From the NCBI RefSeq assembly GCF_002205845.1, contig NZ_NISI01000013.1, positions 62,001-126,000 on the forward strand: DNA of 64,000 nucleotides, read 5' to 3'. The notes beneath the pieces were generated by a model. The model saw only the letters and a list, made by a program, of their open reading frames with translations, was not told where the DNA came from and made no database searches. This stretch comes from Roseateles puraquae (GTDB lineage Bacteria > Pseudomonadota > Gammaproteobacteria > Burkholderiales > Burkholderiaceae_C). Positions 8,497 to 17,605 of the stretch are shown one piece after another (position 1 is the first letter of the stretch; each line of letters starts with the position of its first letter). The translations under genes and the position numbers were made by a program.

Positions 8497-11009
8497 CGCG
8501 CTGGCTCGTCCTGCTGCTGCTCGCCTGCTGGCTGCCCGGCCACGCGGCCACGCTGCGCATCGCGCTGCAGCTGGAGCCGCCGCTGCTGGACCCGACCGTG
8601 GGTGCGGCCGCACCCATCGGCGAGGTGGTCTACGGCAATGTGTTCGAAGGCCTGGTGAGCCTGGCCGAGGACGGCAGCGCCCAACCACGCCTGGCCGAAC
8701 GCTGGGACATCGCGCCCGACGGCCTCAGCCTGCGCTTCACGCTGCGCGCGGGCGTGCGCTTTCACGACGGCACGCCCTTCGACGCGGCGGTCGCCCGTTT
8801 CGCGCTGGAGCGTGCCCGCGCCGAGGGTTCCAGCAACCCGCAGCGCAGCCTGCTCGCGGCCATCAGCAGCATCGACGCGCCGGATGCGCACACCCTCGTG
8901 CTGCGCCTGAAGCGCCGCGATGGGGGCCTGCTGCAGAGCCTGGGCAGCGCTGCCTTCGTCATGGTCGCGCCCGGCAGCGTGGGCACCAACCCCACCGCGC
9001 CCAACGGCACCGGCCCCTGGCGCTTCGTCGACTGGCAGCGTGGCAACCGCATCGAGCTCGCGCGCTTTGACGGCTACTGGGGCGACAAGGCCCGGCTGGA
9101 CGGCCTGCGCTACCGCTTCATCGCCGACCCCTCGGCCGCCTATGCCGCCGTGATGGCCGGTGATGTGGACCTGTTCGCCAACTTCCCCGCACCCGAGCAT
9201 CTGGCGCAGATCCGCGCCGACCGGCGCTTCACGCTACAGGTGGGCCTGAGCGAAGGCGAGACCCTGCTGTCCATCAACCACCGCCGCGCGCCGCTGGACC
9301 AGCTCGCGGTGCGCCGCGCCATCGCCGCCGCCATCGACCGCCAGGCCCTGATCGACGGCGCCATGTTCGGCTACGGCCAGCCCATCGGCAGCCACTTTTC
9401 GCCGCGGCATGCGGCCTATGTCGACCTGACCGGCCAGAGCCCGCACGACCCCGCCCGCGCCCGCGCGCTGCTGGCCGAGGCCCGCTGGCCGGCCGACCGC
9501 GTGCTCAGCCTCAAGCTGCCGCCCACGGCCTATGCGCGGCGCGGTGGCGAGATCCTCGCGGCGCAGCTCGCCGCGGTGGGCATCCGCACCCGCATCGAAA
9601 ACCTGGAGTGGGCCCAGTGGCTGGACCAGGTCTTCGTGCGGCACGACTTCGACCTCACCGTCATCGTGCATGCCGAGCCGCTGGACTACGGCATCTACGG
9701 CCGCGACGACTACTACTTCGGCTACCGCAGCGAGCGCGTGAAAGCCCTGCTGCGCCAGCTCGACGACCAGACCGACGACACCGAGCGCCGCGCCACGCTG
9801 CAGGCCCTGCAGCGCCAGTTGAGCGACGACGCGGTCAACGGCTTCCTGTTCCAGTACCCACGGCTGCTCGTCACCCGCGCCGGGCTCAGCGGTGTGCGGG
9901 CCAACGCCGTGGGCAGCCTGGAACTCGCCGGGGCGACGCTGCCCGACGCGCAGGCGGGCGCGGCGGGCGACCAGGGGGCAGCGCCACGCGCGCTGGCCTG
10001 GGCCGCAGCGGGCCTGCTCGGCCTGGGGCTGGCCTGGCTGCTGCGCCGCGCCGACCCGCGCTGGCTGCTGGCGCGCGCCGCCTCACTCGCCTTGACGCTG
10101 GTGGCAGCCAGCGTGCTCGTCTTCGCCCTGGTGCAGGTCGCGCCCGGCGACCCCGCGCGTCACGTACTTGGCATCCAGGCCGACGAGCAGGCGGTCGCCG
10201 CCCTGCGCGCCCAGTTGGGGCTCGACGACCCGGCCCCCACCCGTTACGTCCGTTGGGTGGCCGCGCTGCTGCAGGGCGACCTGGGGCAAAGCCTGACCTA
10301 CCGCCTGCCGGTGCGCGAGCTGCTGGCCGAGCGGCTGCCGGTCACGCTGCCGCTGGCCGCCCTCGCGCTGCTCACCGCGATCGCCCTGGCCGTGCCCGCC
10401 GCGCTGTGGGCCGCGCGCCGGCCCGGCGGTGCGGCGGACCGCGCCGTCAGCGCCGCCAGCCAGCTCGGCGTGTCGGTGCCGGACTTCTGGCTCGGCGTGA
10501 TGGGCGCCTGGCTCTTTGCGGTGGTACTGCGCTGGGTGCCGGCGGGCGGATTCCCGGGCTGGGACGCAGGCCTGGCGGCGGGCCTGCAGTCGCTGGCCCT
10601 GCCGGCGCTGGCGCTGGCGCTGCCGCAGGCCGCCATCCTGACGCGGGTGCTGAGCAGCGCCTTGGCGGAGCTGGCGCCTGCCGAGTTCCTGCGCACCGCA
10701 CGCGCCAAGGGCGCGAGCCGCTGGCGCACGTTGTGGCGCCACGCGCTGCCCAACGTCGCCACGCCGGTGCTCACGCTGCTGGGCCTGCAAACGGCCTACC
10801 TGCTCGCCGGCTCGGTCATCGTGGAGAACGTGTTCTTCCTGCCCGGTGTGGGGCGGCTGCTCTTCCAGGGCGTGACCGCGCACGACATCGTGCTGGTGCA
10901 AAGCCTGGTGCTGGTGCTGGTGGCGCTCGGCGTGGCGATTTCTGCTTCGGTCGAGCTGGCGGCGCGCGCAGCCGACCCGCGGCTGCGCCGGCGCGGAGGT
11001 GGCGCATGA
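8493..11009 (+). CDS. Dipeptide-type ABC transporter: binding protein fused to DppB-type permease
   Basis: This 838-residue protein joins two parts that are normally separate. Residues 1-19 are a signal peptide, about 20-490 form a family-5 (DppA/OppA/NikA-like) solute-binding domain with VVYGNVFEGLV and LRAGVRFHDGTPF, about 500-520 form an extra membrane helix (AWAAAGLLGLGLAWLL), and about 527-838 form a DppB-type permease with the EAA loop near 731-754. The extra helix solves the topology: it brings the chain from the periplasm to the basic cytoplasmic stretch RRADPRW before the first permease helix, which starts inside. The sequence is continuous with no sign of an assembly join. ATG at 8493 overlaps the upstream stop, and the 3' end overlaps the DppC-type gene, so this is one operon. 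Substrate probably peptides or opines. Confidence 0.88.
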   Translation: MTRWLVLLLLACWLPGHAATLRIALQLEPPLLDPTVGAAAPIGEVVYGNVFEGLVSLAEDGSAQPRLAERWDIAPDGLSLRFTLRAGVRFHDGTPFDAAVARFALERARAEGSSNPQRSLLAAISSIDAPDAHTLVLRLKRRDGGLLQSLGSAAFVMVAPGSVGTNPTAPNGTGPWRFVDWQRGNRIELARFDGYWGDKARLDGLRYRFIADPSAAYAAVMAGDVDLFANFPAPEHLAQIRADRRFTLQVGLSEGETLLSINHRRAPLDQLAVRRAIAAAIDRQALIDGAMFGYGQPIGSHFSPRHAAYVDLTGQSPHDPARARALLAEARWPADRVLSLKLPPTAYARRGGEILAAQLAAVGIRTRIENLEWAQWLDQVFVRHDFDLTVIVHAEPLDYGIYGRDDYYFGYRSERVKALLRQLDDQTDDTERRATLQALQRQLSDDAVNGFLFQYPRLLVTRAGLSGVRANAVGSLELAGATLPDAQAGAAGDQGAAPRALAWAAAGLLGLGLAWLLRRADPRWLLARAASLALTLVAASVLVFALVQVAPGDPARHVLGIQADEQAVAALRAQLGLDDPAPTRYVRWVAALLQGDLGQSLTYRLPVRELLAERLPVTLPLAALALLTAIALAVPAALWAARRPGGAADRAVSAASQLGVSVPDFWLGVMGAWLFAVVLRWVPAGGFPGWDAGLAAGLQSLALPALALALPQAAILTRVLSSALAELAPAEFLRTARAKGASRWRTLWRHALPNVATPVLTLLGLQTAYLLAGSVIVENVFFLPGVGRLLFQGVTAHDIVLVQSLVLVLVALGVAISASVELAARAADPRLRRRGGGA

Positions 11010-11812
11010 ATCGCCGCCTTCTCGCTGGAGCCCTGCTGGCCGGAGCCTTCGCCACGCTGGCCCTGCTGTCGCTGGTGTGGACGCCCGCGCCGCTGGAGCA
11101 GCTCGACATCGCCGCGCGGCTGCAGGCCCCGAGTGCGGCGCACTGGCTGGGCACCGACCACCTCGGCCGCGATGTGCTCTCGCTGCTGATGCGCGGCGCA
11201 GCCACCTCGCTCGGCGTGGCATCGCTGGCGGTGGCCCTCGGGGCGCTGGTTGGCGTGCCGCTGGGGCTGTGGGCCGCCGCGCGGGCCGGCTGGCTGGACG
11301 AACTGCTGATGCGCGGCAACGACATCGTGTTCGCCTTCCCGCCGCTGCTGCTGGCCGTGCTGCTGACCACCGCGCTGGGCCCCGGCGCCGTGAGCGCCAT
11401 CCTGGCGGTGGGCGTGTTCAACATCCCGGTGTTCGCGCGGGTGGCGCGGGGCCTGGCCCTGCCGTTGTGGCAGCGCGAGTTCGTGCTCGCCGCGCGCATG
11501 GCGGGCAAGGGGCGCGGCCGCATCTCGCGCGAGCACGTGCTGCCCAACGTGGCGGGCGGGCTGGTCGTGCAGCTGAGCCTGCAGCTGTCGCTGGCGCTGC
11601 TGGCCGAGACCGGTTTGTCCTACATCGGCCTGGGCACGCAGCCACCGCAACCCAGCTGGGGGCGCATGCTGGCCGACGCCCAGACCCTCACGGCCCTGTC
11701 GCCCACGCTGGCCCTGTTCCCCGGCCTGGCGGTGGCGCTGGCCGTGCTGGCCTTTCACCTGCTGGCCGACGGCCTGCGCGAGCGGTTCGACCCGCACGGG
11801 GAGGTGCGATGA
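11006..11812 (+). CDS. Dipeptide-type ABC transporter permease, DppC family
   Basis: This 268-residue membrane protein is the second permease of the importer. It shows LGTDHLGRDVLS, characteristic of the DppC/OppC family just after the first membrane helix, and an EAA loop near EFVLAARMAGKGRGRISREHVLPN that contacts the ATPase. About six membrane helices are visible. The ATG shares four bases with the stop of the upstream fused binding protein/permease and its own stop overlaps the ATPase gene, giving strict translational coupling of the whole importer. Confidence 0.92.
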   Translation: MNRRLLAGALLAGAFATLALLSLVWTPAPLEQLDIAARLQAPSAAHWLGTDHLGRDVLSLLMRGAATSLGVASLAVALGALVGVPLGLWAAARAGWLDELLMRGNDIVFAFPPLLLAVLLTTALGPGAVSAILAVGVFNIPVFARVARGLALPLWQREFVLAARMAGKGRGRISREHVLPNVAGGLVVQLSLQLSLALLAETGLSYIGLGTQPPQPSWGRMLADAQTLTALSPTLALFPGLAVALAVLAFHLLADGLRERFDPHGEVR

Positions 11813-13386
11813 GCGCCCGGCTGCAACTGCAGGACCTGCGGGTCACGCTGGCCGGCGAGCCCCGGCTGCACGGGCTGGACATGAGCCTGGCGCCCGGCGA
11901 AGTGCTCGGCCTCGTCGGCGAATCGGGCTCGGGCAAGTCGCTCACGGCACTGGCCATCGCCGGCCTGCTGCCGGGCCAGGCCACCACGACGGGCCGGGTG
12001 CTGCTGGACGGCGAAGACCTGCTGGCCCTGCCCGAAGCGGCGATGGACGCCCGCCGGGGTGCCGCCATCGGGCTGGTCTTCCAGGAGCCGATGCAGGCGC
12101 TCAACCCCTTGATGACCCTGGGTGCGCAGGTGGCCGAGGCGCTGCGCCTGCATCGGCCGCTGTCACGCCATGAAGCGGCGCGGGAGGCCGAGGCCGCGCT
12201 GACGCGCGTGGGGCTGGCCGGGCTGGGCGGCCGCCACCCGCACGAACTCTCGGGCGGCCAGCGCCAGCGCGGGGTCATCGCCATCGCGATGGCCCTGCGG
12301 CCACGCCTGCTGATCGCCGACGAGCCCACCACCGCGCTCGACGCCGCCGCCCAGGCCCAGGTGCTGGCGCTGCTGCGCGAGTTGGTGCGCGAACAGGGCA
12401 GCGCCCTGCTGCTGATCAGCCACGACCTGCCCCTGGTGGCCAGCGTGGCCGACCGCATCGCGGTGCTGCGGCACGGCCGCCTGGTGGAACAGGGCCCGGC
12501 GCGCGCACTGCTGCAGTCGCCCCAGCAGCCCGAGACGGCCGCGCTGATCGCCGACTCGGCCCTGCCGGCCCGGCCGCCGGTGCCGGCCCCCGACCTCTCG
12601 GCGCCGCTGCTGGCCGCCACGGGGCTGGTGCGCGAGGTGCGCCATGGCGGCGGCCTGCTGGTGCGGCCGGTGGTGAAGCGGCTTCTGGATGGCGTGTCGC
12701 TGCAGGTGGCGCCCGGCGAGCGGGTCGGCCTGGTGGGCGCCTCGGGCAGCGGCAAGAGCACGCTGCTGCGCGCCTTGCTGGCGCTGGAGCCGCTGCAGGC
12801 GGGCGAGGTGCAGCTGCAGGGCCGGCGCTTCACCGGCGCCGAGCGTGAGTTGCGCCGCCAGATGCAGATCGTCTTCCAGGACCCGGCCGCGAGCCTGGAC
12901 CCGCGCTGGCGTGCCTGGGAACTGGTGGCCGAGCCCCTCGCGCTGCGCGACCCCGTGCCCGACCGCGCGCTGCAGCGGCGCCTGGCCTGCGACTGGCTCG
13001 ACCGGGTCGGCCTCGGCGCGGCCGTGGCCGACCGTTTCCCGCATCAGTTCAGCGGCGGCCAGCGCCAACGCCTGGCGATCGCACGGGCGCTGATCCTGGA
13101 GCCCGCGCTGCTGGTGCTGGACGAGGCCGTCTCTGCCCTGGACGTCAGCGTACGCGGCCAGGTGCTGGCCTTGATCGACACGCTGTGCCGCGAGCATGGC
13201 ACGGCGCTGCTCTTCGTCACCCACGACCTGGGCGTGGTGCGCGCAGCGACCGACCGGCTCTACGTGCTGGACGCGGGCCGCATCATCGAGAGCGGCCCCA
13301 CGGCCGAGGTGTTCGCCCAGCCACGGCAAGCGGCCACCCGGGCGCTGCTGGCCGCCACGCCCGACCTGGCCACGCTGCTGGGCTGA
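11809..13386 (+). CDS. Double ABC ATPase of the dipeptide importer (DppD-DppF fusion)
   Basis: This 525-residue cytoplasmic protein carries two complete nucleotide-binding domains in tandem. Each half has a Walker A motif (GESGSGKS and GASGSGKS), a signature motif (LSGGQRQR and FSGGQRQR), a Walker B segment (LLIADEP and LLVLDEA) and a switch histidine (ISHD and VTHD). One chain therefore supplies both ATPase sites that DppD and DppF provide in the classical system. Together with the fused binding protein/permease, the five-subunit importer is reduced to three polypeptides. It is the last gene of the operon; its stop abuts the stop of the converging peptidase gene without a spacer. Confidence 0.93.
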   Translation: MSARLQLQDLRVTLAGEPRLHGLDMSLAPGEVLGLVGESGSGKSLTALAIAGLLPGQATTTGRVLLDGEDLLALPEAAMDARRGAAIGLVFQEPMQALNPLMTLGAQVAEALRLHRPLSRHEAAREAEAALTRVGLAGLGGRHPHELSGGQRQRGVIAIAMALRPRLLIADEPTTALDAAAQAQVLALLRELVREQGSALLLISHDLPLVASVADRIAVLRHGRLVEQGPARALLQSPQQPETAALIADSALPARPPVPAPDLSAPLLAATGLVREVRHGGGLLVRPVVKRLLDGVSLQVAPGERVGLVGASGSGKSTLLRALLALEPLQAGEVQLQGRRFTGAERELRRQMQIVFQDPAASLDPRWRAWELVAEPLALRDPVPDRALQRRLACDWLDRVGLGAAVADRFPHQFSGGQRQRLAIARALILEPALLVLDEAVSALDVSVRGQVLALIDTLCREHGTALLFVTHDLGVVRAATDRLYVLDAGRIIESGPTAEVFAQPRQAATRALLAATPDLATLLG

Positions 13387-14394
13387 TCAGCCGCCGCGCG
13401 CGGCCTCGTGCACTGCGCGGGCCAGTGCGCGAGCCAGGCAATCGGCAGCGGCTGAGCCGAGGCGGCCGAGCTGCACCGCCCGCGCCCGGCCGTCGCCCAG
13501 GCCCTGCGCGCCCGAGGCCAGCGCGAAGACGGTGTCGCCGTCGAATGGCGTGTGGGCGGGCCGCACTGCGCGGGCGATGCCGTCCTGGGCCATCATGGCC
13601 AGGCGTTTGCACTCGGCGGTGCTGAGGTCGGCATTGCAGGCGACCACCGCCAACGTCGTGTTCACACCCGGCTGCAGCCGGCCCAGGTCGGCCAGGCGCG
13701 AGGCCTCGGGCAGCGGGTCGACCACCGGCGCGTGCCCCTGCGGCCGGTGCCCTCCGAACTCGCCGTCGATCTCGAAGGGCCAGGCCCAGAAGGTGTGGCC
13801 GTCGGGCATGTAGACCGAGCCGATGGGGTTGGCGGCCACCAGGGCGCCCACCACCAGGCCGTCGCCCAGGTCCAGTGACGCCGAGCCCAGGCCCCCGGGC
13901 AGGTGGCCGGCCATCGCGCCGCGCCCGGCGCCCACGCGCCCGAGCGCGAACTCGCGGGCCGCCGCAGCCACCGCCTCAATGCCCCAGCGGCGGTAGGGCG
14001 GCTCCAGGCCCCAGGCCCTGTCGCCCCCATTGCCCAGGTCATGCAGCACCGCCGCCGGCACCACGGGGATCGCCGGCGAACCGGGCTTGAGCGCCAGGCC
14101 CTGGCCCTGCGCCGACAAAGCCGCCACCACGCCATCGGCGACCGCCAGGCCGAACACCGAGCCTCCCGCCAGCGCGATGGCATGCACGCGGCCGACCAGG
14201 TTCTCGGGCGCCAGGGCTTCGGTCTCGCGCGTGCCGGGGCCGCCGCCACGCACGTCCACCGCGGCGGCCCAGAAGCCATCGGTGCGCAGCACGGTGGCGC
14301 CGGAGCGCACGGTGTCGTCGGTCACGTGGCCGACCAAGAGGCCGGGCACGTCGGTGATCAGGTTCAGCAGGCCGGGTCGGGGCAAGGGCGTCAT
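13387..14394 (-). CDS. P1-family (DmpA/NylC-like) self-processing aminopeptidase or amidase
   Basis: This 335-residue protein belongs to the N-terminal-nucleophile family that includes DmpA, BapA and NylC, which hydrolyse D-amino-acid or beta-peptide bonds or nylon oligomers. The precursor cleaves itself to expose a Ser or Thr nucleophile. Here the sequence GVNTTLAVVACN places an Asn-Thr junction at residues 245/246, making Thr246 the likely nucleophile, as in NylC, rather than the Ser of DmpA. Early blocks ITDVPGLLVGHVTD and GGSVFGLAVADGV are typical of the family. No signal peptide is seen. It converges on a peptide-type ABC importer with no gap and shares four bases with the alpha/beta hydrolase gene upstream of it. 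Confidence 0.87.
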   Translation of the reverse strand: MTPLPRPGLLNLITDVPGLLVGHVTDDTVRSGATVLRTDGFWAAAVDVRGGGPGTRETEALAPENLVGRVHAIALAGGSVFGLAVADGVVAALSAQGQGLALKPGSPAIPVVPAAVLHDLGNGGDRAWGLEPPYRRWGIEAVAAAAREFALGRVGAGRGAMAGHLPGGLGSASLDLGDGLVVGALVAANPIGSVYMPDGHTFWAWPFEIDGEFGGHRPQGHAPVVDPLPEASRLADLGRLQPGVNTTLAVVACNADLSTAECKRLAMMAQDGIARAVRPAHTPFDGDTVFALASGAQGLGDGRARAVQLGRLGSAAADCLARALARAVHEAARGG

Positions 14395-15359
14395 GGAACA
14401 GCAGTCAGGCGCGCCACGAAGGCCGCGACATCGGCCGCCGAGCGCGCCGGAATCTCGCGCTGCGGCAGGTGGCCAATGCCGGGGTAGACGATCAGCTCGG
14501 CCCCCGCGATCGCCGCGGCGAAGCGGCGCGAATGCTCCAGCGGCAGGATGGGGTCGAGTTCCCCGTGCAGCACCAGCGTGGGCAACTGCAGGCCGGCGAG
14601 GCGTTCAGCGGTGACCGGGGCTTGCGCGCCCGGGGCGACGGACATCAGGATGGGACGGTGGCCAGGATAGCGCTGGTACAGCGCCCAGCGGTCAACGACC
14701 TCGTCGGTGATGAGGGCCGGGTCGCCCACCTGCGCGCGCAAGGCCTGGCGGATGAGCGGCCGGTTGTCGATGCGCTCCAGCAGCACGCGGCCCCAGGGGT
14801 GGGCGAGGATGCGAAACGCCAGGGACGGCGTGGTGGCCGGCATCGGCCAGCCGGCGGCGTCCACCAGCACCAGGCCGCGCAGGGCCTGCGGCGCCAGCAG
14901 GGCCGCCTGCCAGGCCACGCCGCCGCCCATCGAGTTGCCGGCCAGCACGAAGCGCGGCAGCTTCAGGGCCTCGGCCAGGCGCAACACGAGCCGGGCCTGC
15001 GCCTCACGGTCAATCTGCGTGCCGGCCGGCGCGGCGGTCAGGCCATGGCCCGGCAGGTCCAGGCTGATGACGCGGTGGCCCGCACGCAAGGCGGCGGCCC
15101 AGCCTTCCCACGTCGAGTAGGCATCGCCATAGCCGTGCAGCAGCACCAGCACCGGCGCGTCGGCCGGGCCTTCGTCACGGTAGTGCACCCGCAGGCCATC
15201 GCCGAGGTCCAGCCAGTGGTCTTGCGGGCTCTGGAAGCGGGCCTCCAGTTCGGCGGCGGGCAGATCAGGCGCGCGCAGCCACAGGAAGGCCGCCAAGGCC
15301 GTGGCGGCGATGAGCAGCAGCAGGATGACGATGGGCATGACGACGAACTTCAACAGCAC
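14391..15359 (-). CDS. Membrane-anchored alpha/beta hydrolase
   Basis: This 322-residue hydrolase has an N-terminal membrane helix (VVMPIVILLLLIAATALAAFLWL) followed by the alpha/beta fold. The HGYGD oxyanion block, the nucleophile elbow GNSMGG (Ser near residue 141), the acid in LHGELDPILP and the histidine in GIGHLPQ form a complete catalytic set. The substrate is unknown; the family includes esterases, epoxide hydrolases and meta-cleavage hydrolases. Its stop overlaps the start of the downstream P1-family peptidase by four bases, so the two hydrolases are co-transcribed and may act on one class of compound. Confidence 0.88.
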   Translation of the reverse strand: MLLKFVVMPIVILLLLIAATALAAFLWLRAPDLPAAELEARFQSPQDHWLDLGDGLRVHYRDEGPADAPVLVLLHGYGDAYSTWEGWAAALRAGHRVISLDLPGHGLTAAPAGTQIDREAQARLVLRLAEALKLPRFVLAGNSMGGGVAWQAALLAPQALRGLVLVDAAGWPMPATTPSLAFRILAHPWGRVLLERIDNRPLIRQALRAQVGDPALITDEVVDRWALYQRYPGHRPILMSVAPGAQAPVTAERLAGLQLPTLVLHGELDPILPLEHSRRFAAAIAGAELIVYPGIGHLPQREIPARSAADVAAFVARLTAVP

Positions 15360-15455
15360 GGGGTTCTCCAGGCAAGGGCCGGGAGCCTAGGCGGCACCGA
15401 CCGCCGTGCCAAGCGCGCAAAACGAGTTTGCTTGCTCGCGCCGGCCGCGGCCGGC

Positions 15456-15950
15456 TCAGGCCGACACGCCCTGCTTGATCTCCCCCAGTGCCAGCTGCAG
15501 CACGCGGGCATCGCTGCTGGCGCGGTGACGGGTCAGGCGCTGGCGCTGGCGCACGGTGTCGACCACGCCGCGCCAGCGGGGCGCCTCCGCCTCGGTCAGG
15601 AGCTTGCGCAGGTCATCGAGCTTGAAGCGCTGCGGCAGCCCGGCGGCGTCGAACAGGCGTGCCAGCCACGGATAGTCCTGGCCCCAACCGTCGCAATAGA
15701 CCGTCTGGCCACCGAGGCGGGCGTTGAGTTGCTCGGCCATCCAGCGCGCCGGCCGGCCGTGGCGCCGCAGCAGCTCGCGGGTGATGCCGTGCAGCGCCTC
15801 CGCACTGGCGTCCCAGTGCTGCCAGTCAGGCTCGGGCAGCACGAGGCCGCAGAACAGCGCGCCATTGGCACCGCAGTAGCCCACTTCGATGGGATAGCTG
15901 CCCCGGCCGAAGCCCGAGGCCTCGATGTCCAGGATGGCGGGCAGTTGCAT
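15456..15950 (-). CDS. Small DEDDh-type 3'-5' exonuclease-like protein
   Basis: This 164-residue protein keeps the four acidic metal ligands of the RNase H-like DEDD exonucleases: Asp and Glu in LDIEASG near the N-terminus, Asp in YCDGWGQDYPWL, and the late His/Asp pair in TRHRASSDARVL. The histidine five residues before the last Asp makes it the DEDDh type, as in DNA polymerase III epsilon and oligoribonuclease. It is shorter than most exonucleases and no other domain is attached. A DNA or RNA trimming role is expected; the substrate is unknown. Confidence 0.72.
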   Translation of the reverse strand: MQLPAILDIEASGFGRGSYPIEVGYCGANGALFCGLVLPEPDWQHWDASAEALHGITRELLRRHGRPARWMAEQLNARLGGQTVYCDGWGQDYPWLARLFDAAGLPQRFKLDDLRKLLTEAEAPRWRGVVDTVRQRQRLTRHRASSDARVLQLALGEIKQGVSA

Positions 15951-15982
15951 GCTGCGCAGTATGTCGCGCCCGGATGCGCCTG

Positions 15983-16558
15983 TTACACAGGGTTGTCGAT
16001 CACCTGCTCACGCTCGAACAACAGCAGCGCCGCGCGGCCGACCTGCCGGGTGTCCCACCAGGCATAGGCGCCCACGCCGGCCGCGCCCACCACGGGCACC
16101 CAACGAGACAGCATGCGGCTGGCCGCCTGCTGGCCCAGGTGCAGGCCCACCGCCCCGGCCACGCGCTGCAGCAGGGCCTGCGCCGCCGGACGCACGATGA
16201 CGCGCTCGCCCACCCGCACCGACAGATCGCGCAGCGCCTGCGCCGCGGTGTGGCGGAACAGGCACCACAGCATCTGCGCCGGGCCGAGATCGGCGCTGCG
16301 GCCGTAGAGCGCGGCGATGTCGGCCACCAACTGCCGCTGGATGTGCCACACCGCCAGCATCTCGGGCGCGATGGTGGCCCAGCCCAGGGGGCCCGGCGGC
16401 AAGGCCAGCGTGCCGGCCGCGAGCGCCGCCTTGGTGGCGGCGGCGTCGATGGCGCGCGCGGCTGCATCCGCCGGCCGTGCGCTGGGCACGCAGCCCGGCT
16501 CCGGCGGCTGGCTCACCAACGCCAGCACCCGCTCTCCCATGCCCGTCTCGGCCTTCAT
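15983..16558 (-). CDS. EcsC-family protein
   Basis: This 191-residue protein matches the EcsC family, named after a protein linked to a Bacillus ABC transporter and without a known biochemical activity. The block LGWATIAPEMLAVWHIQRQLVADIAALYG is characteristic, and a glycine-rich C-terminal segment (VPVVGAAGVGAYAWW) may associate with membranes. It is divergent from the hydroxyproline-type operon. No partner gene is evident. Confidence 0.7.
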   Translation of the reverse strand: MKAETGMGERVLALVSQPPEPGCVPSARPADAAARAIDAAATKAALAAGTLALPPGPLGWATIAPEMLAVWHIQRQLVADIAALYGRSADLGPAQMLWCLFRHTAAQALRDLSVRVGERVIVRPAAQALLQRVAGAVGLHLGQQAASRMLSRWVPVVGAAGVGAYAWWDTRQVGRAALLLFEREQVIDNPV

Positions 16559-16683
16559 GAACTGCTCCAGGTCAACGAACCGGATTTGACTGTCGCACAG
16601 CCGGTGCGATGCCGCGCAAGCGCGGGTTTCAAGCCGCCACTGGCATGAGCGAACATCGGGCCCTTGCCCCAGGAGCCCTACCG

Positions 16684-17598
16684 ATGCAGACCCTCCCCTG
16701 GCGCGGCGTCTTTCCCGCCGTCACCACCAAGTTCCATGCCGACGAAAGCCTCGACCTCGATGGCACGGCGCGCCACATTGATTTCCAGATCCGCAACGGC
16801 ATCCACGGCGTGGTGTGCTGTGGCTCCCTGGGCGAAGCCAGCACGCTGACGCTGGAAGAAAAGCTCGCCGTCGCCCGCTGCGCGCTGGACGCCTCGGCCA
16901 GCCGGGTGCCGGTGCTGGCCACCGTGTCGGAGACGAGCACGCGCGAGGCGCTGCGCTTCATCGACGGCGCCAATGCGCTGGGCGTGGCGGGCTACATGGT
17001 CATGCCCTCGGTCATCTACGTGGCCGATGCCCGCGAGGCCATGGCCAATGTGCGAGCCTTCGCGGGCGCGGCACAGCGACCGCTGATGGTCTACAACAAC
17101 CCGGTGGCCTACCGGGTGGACCTCAAGCCCGAACACTTCGCCGAACTGGCCGACTGCGAATTTGTTGCCGCCATCAAGGAAAGCAGCGGCGACGTGACCC
17201 GCATCACCGACCTGCGCAACCTGCTGGCCGACCGCTACCGACTCTTCATGGGCGTGGACGACCTGGCTTTCGAAGGCCTCGCCCTGGGCTGCGACGGGCT
17301 GCTGGCCGGCGTGGGCTGCGCCTTCCCGCGCGAGACGGTGACGATGTTCGATCTCATGCAGGCGGGCCGCTGGGAAGAGGCCCGGGCCTTGTACCGCTGG
17401 ATGACCCCGCTGCTGCACCTGGATGTGTCGACCAAGCTGGTGCAGAACCTCAAGCTCATCGACCTCCTCGTGGGTGTGGGCAGCGAGCACATGCGCCGCC
17501 CGCGGCTGCCGCTGGTGGGCGCCGAGCGCGAGCGCGTGACCGCCCTGGTGCAGGCCGCGCTGGCCACGCGCCCCGCGTACTGCCAGTCGCAGCCCTGA
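16684..17598 (+). CDS. Dihydrodipicolinate synthase-family enzyme, probable pyrroline-4-hydroxy-2-carboxylate deaminase
   Basis: This 304-residue (beta/alpha)8 enzyme belongs to the DapA/NAL superfamily of Schiff-base lyases. The catalytic lysine lies in [10 protein letters not shown] (Lys165) and the proton-relay tyrosine in VYNNPVAYR (Tyr137). Seven bases downstream is a two-cysteine proline-racemase-type gene, the arrangement seen in trans-4-hydroxy-L-proline catabolism. There the DapA-like enzyme deaminates 1-pyrroline-4-hydroxy-2-carboxylate to 2-oxoglutarate semialdehyde. ATG at 16684 is chosen because AGGAG precedes it and the domain begins right after; an in-frame ATG 75 bases upstream would add an unmatched tail. 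The D-hydroxyproline oxidase step is not in the window. Confidence 0.82.
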   Translation: MQTLPWRGVFPAVTTKFHADESLDLDGTARHIDFQIRNGIHGVVCCGSLGEASTLTLEEKLAVARCALDASASRVPVLATVSETSTREALRFIDGANALGVAGYMVMPSVIYVADAREAMANVRAFAGAAQRPLMVYNNPVAYRVDLKPEHFAELADCEFVAAIKESSGDVTRITDLRNLLADRYRLFMGVDDLAFEGLALGCDGLLAGVGCAFPRETVTMFDLMQAGRWEEARALYRWMTPLLHLDVSTKLVQNLKLIDLLVGVGSEHMRRPRLPLVGAERERVTALVQAALATRPAYCQSQP

Positions 17599-17605
17599 GC
17601 CGGCC

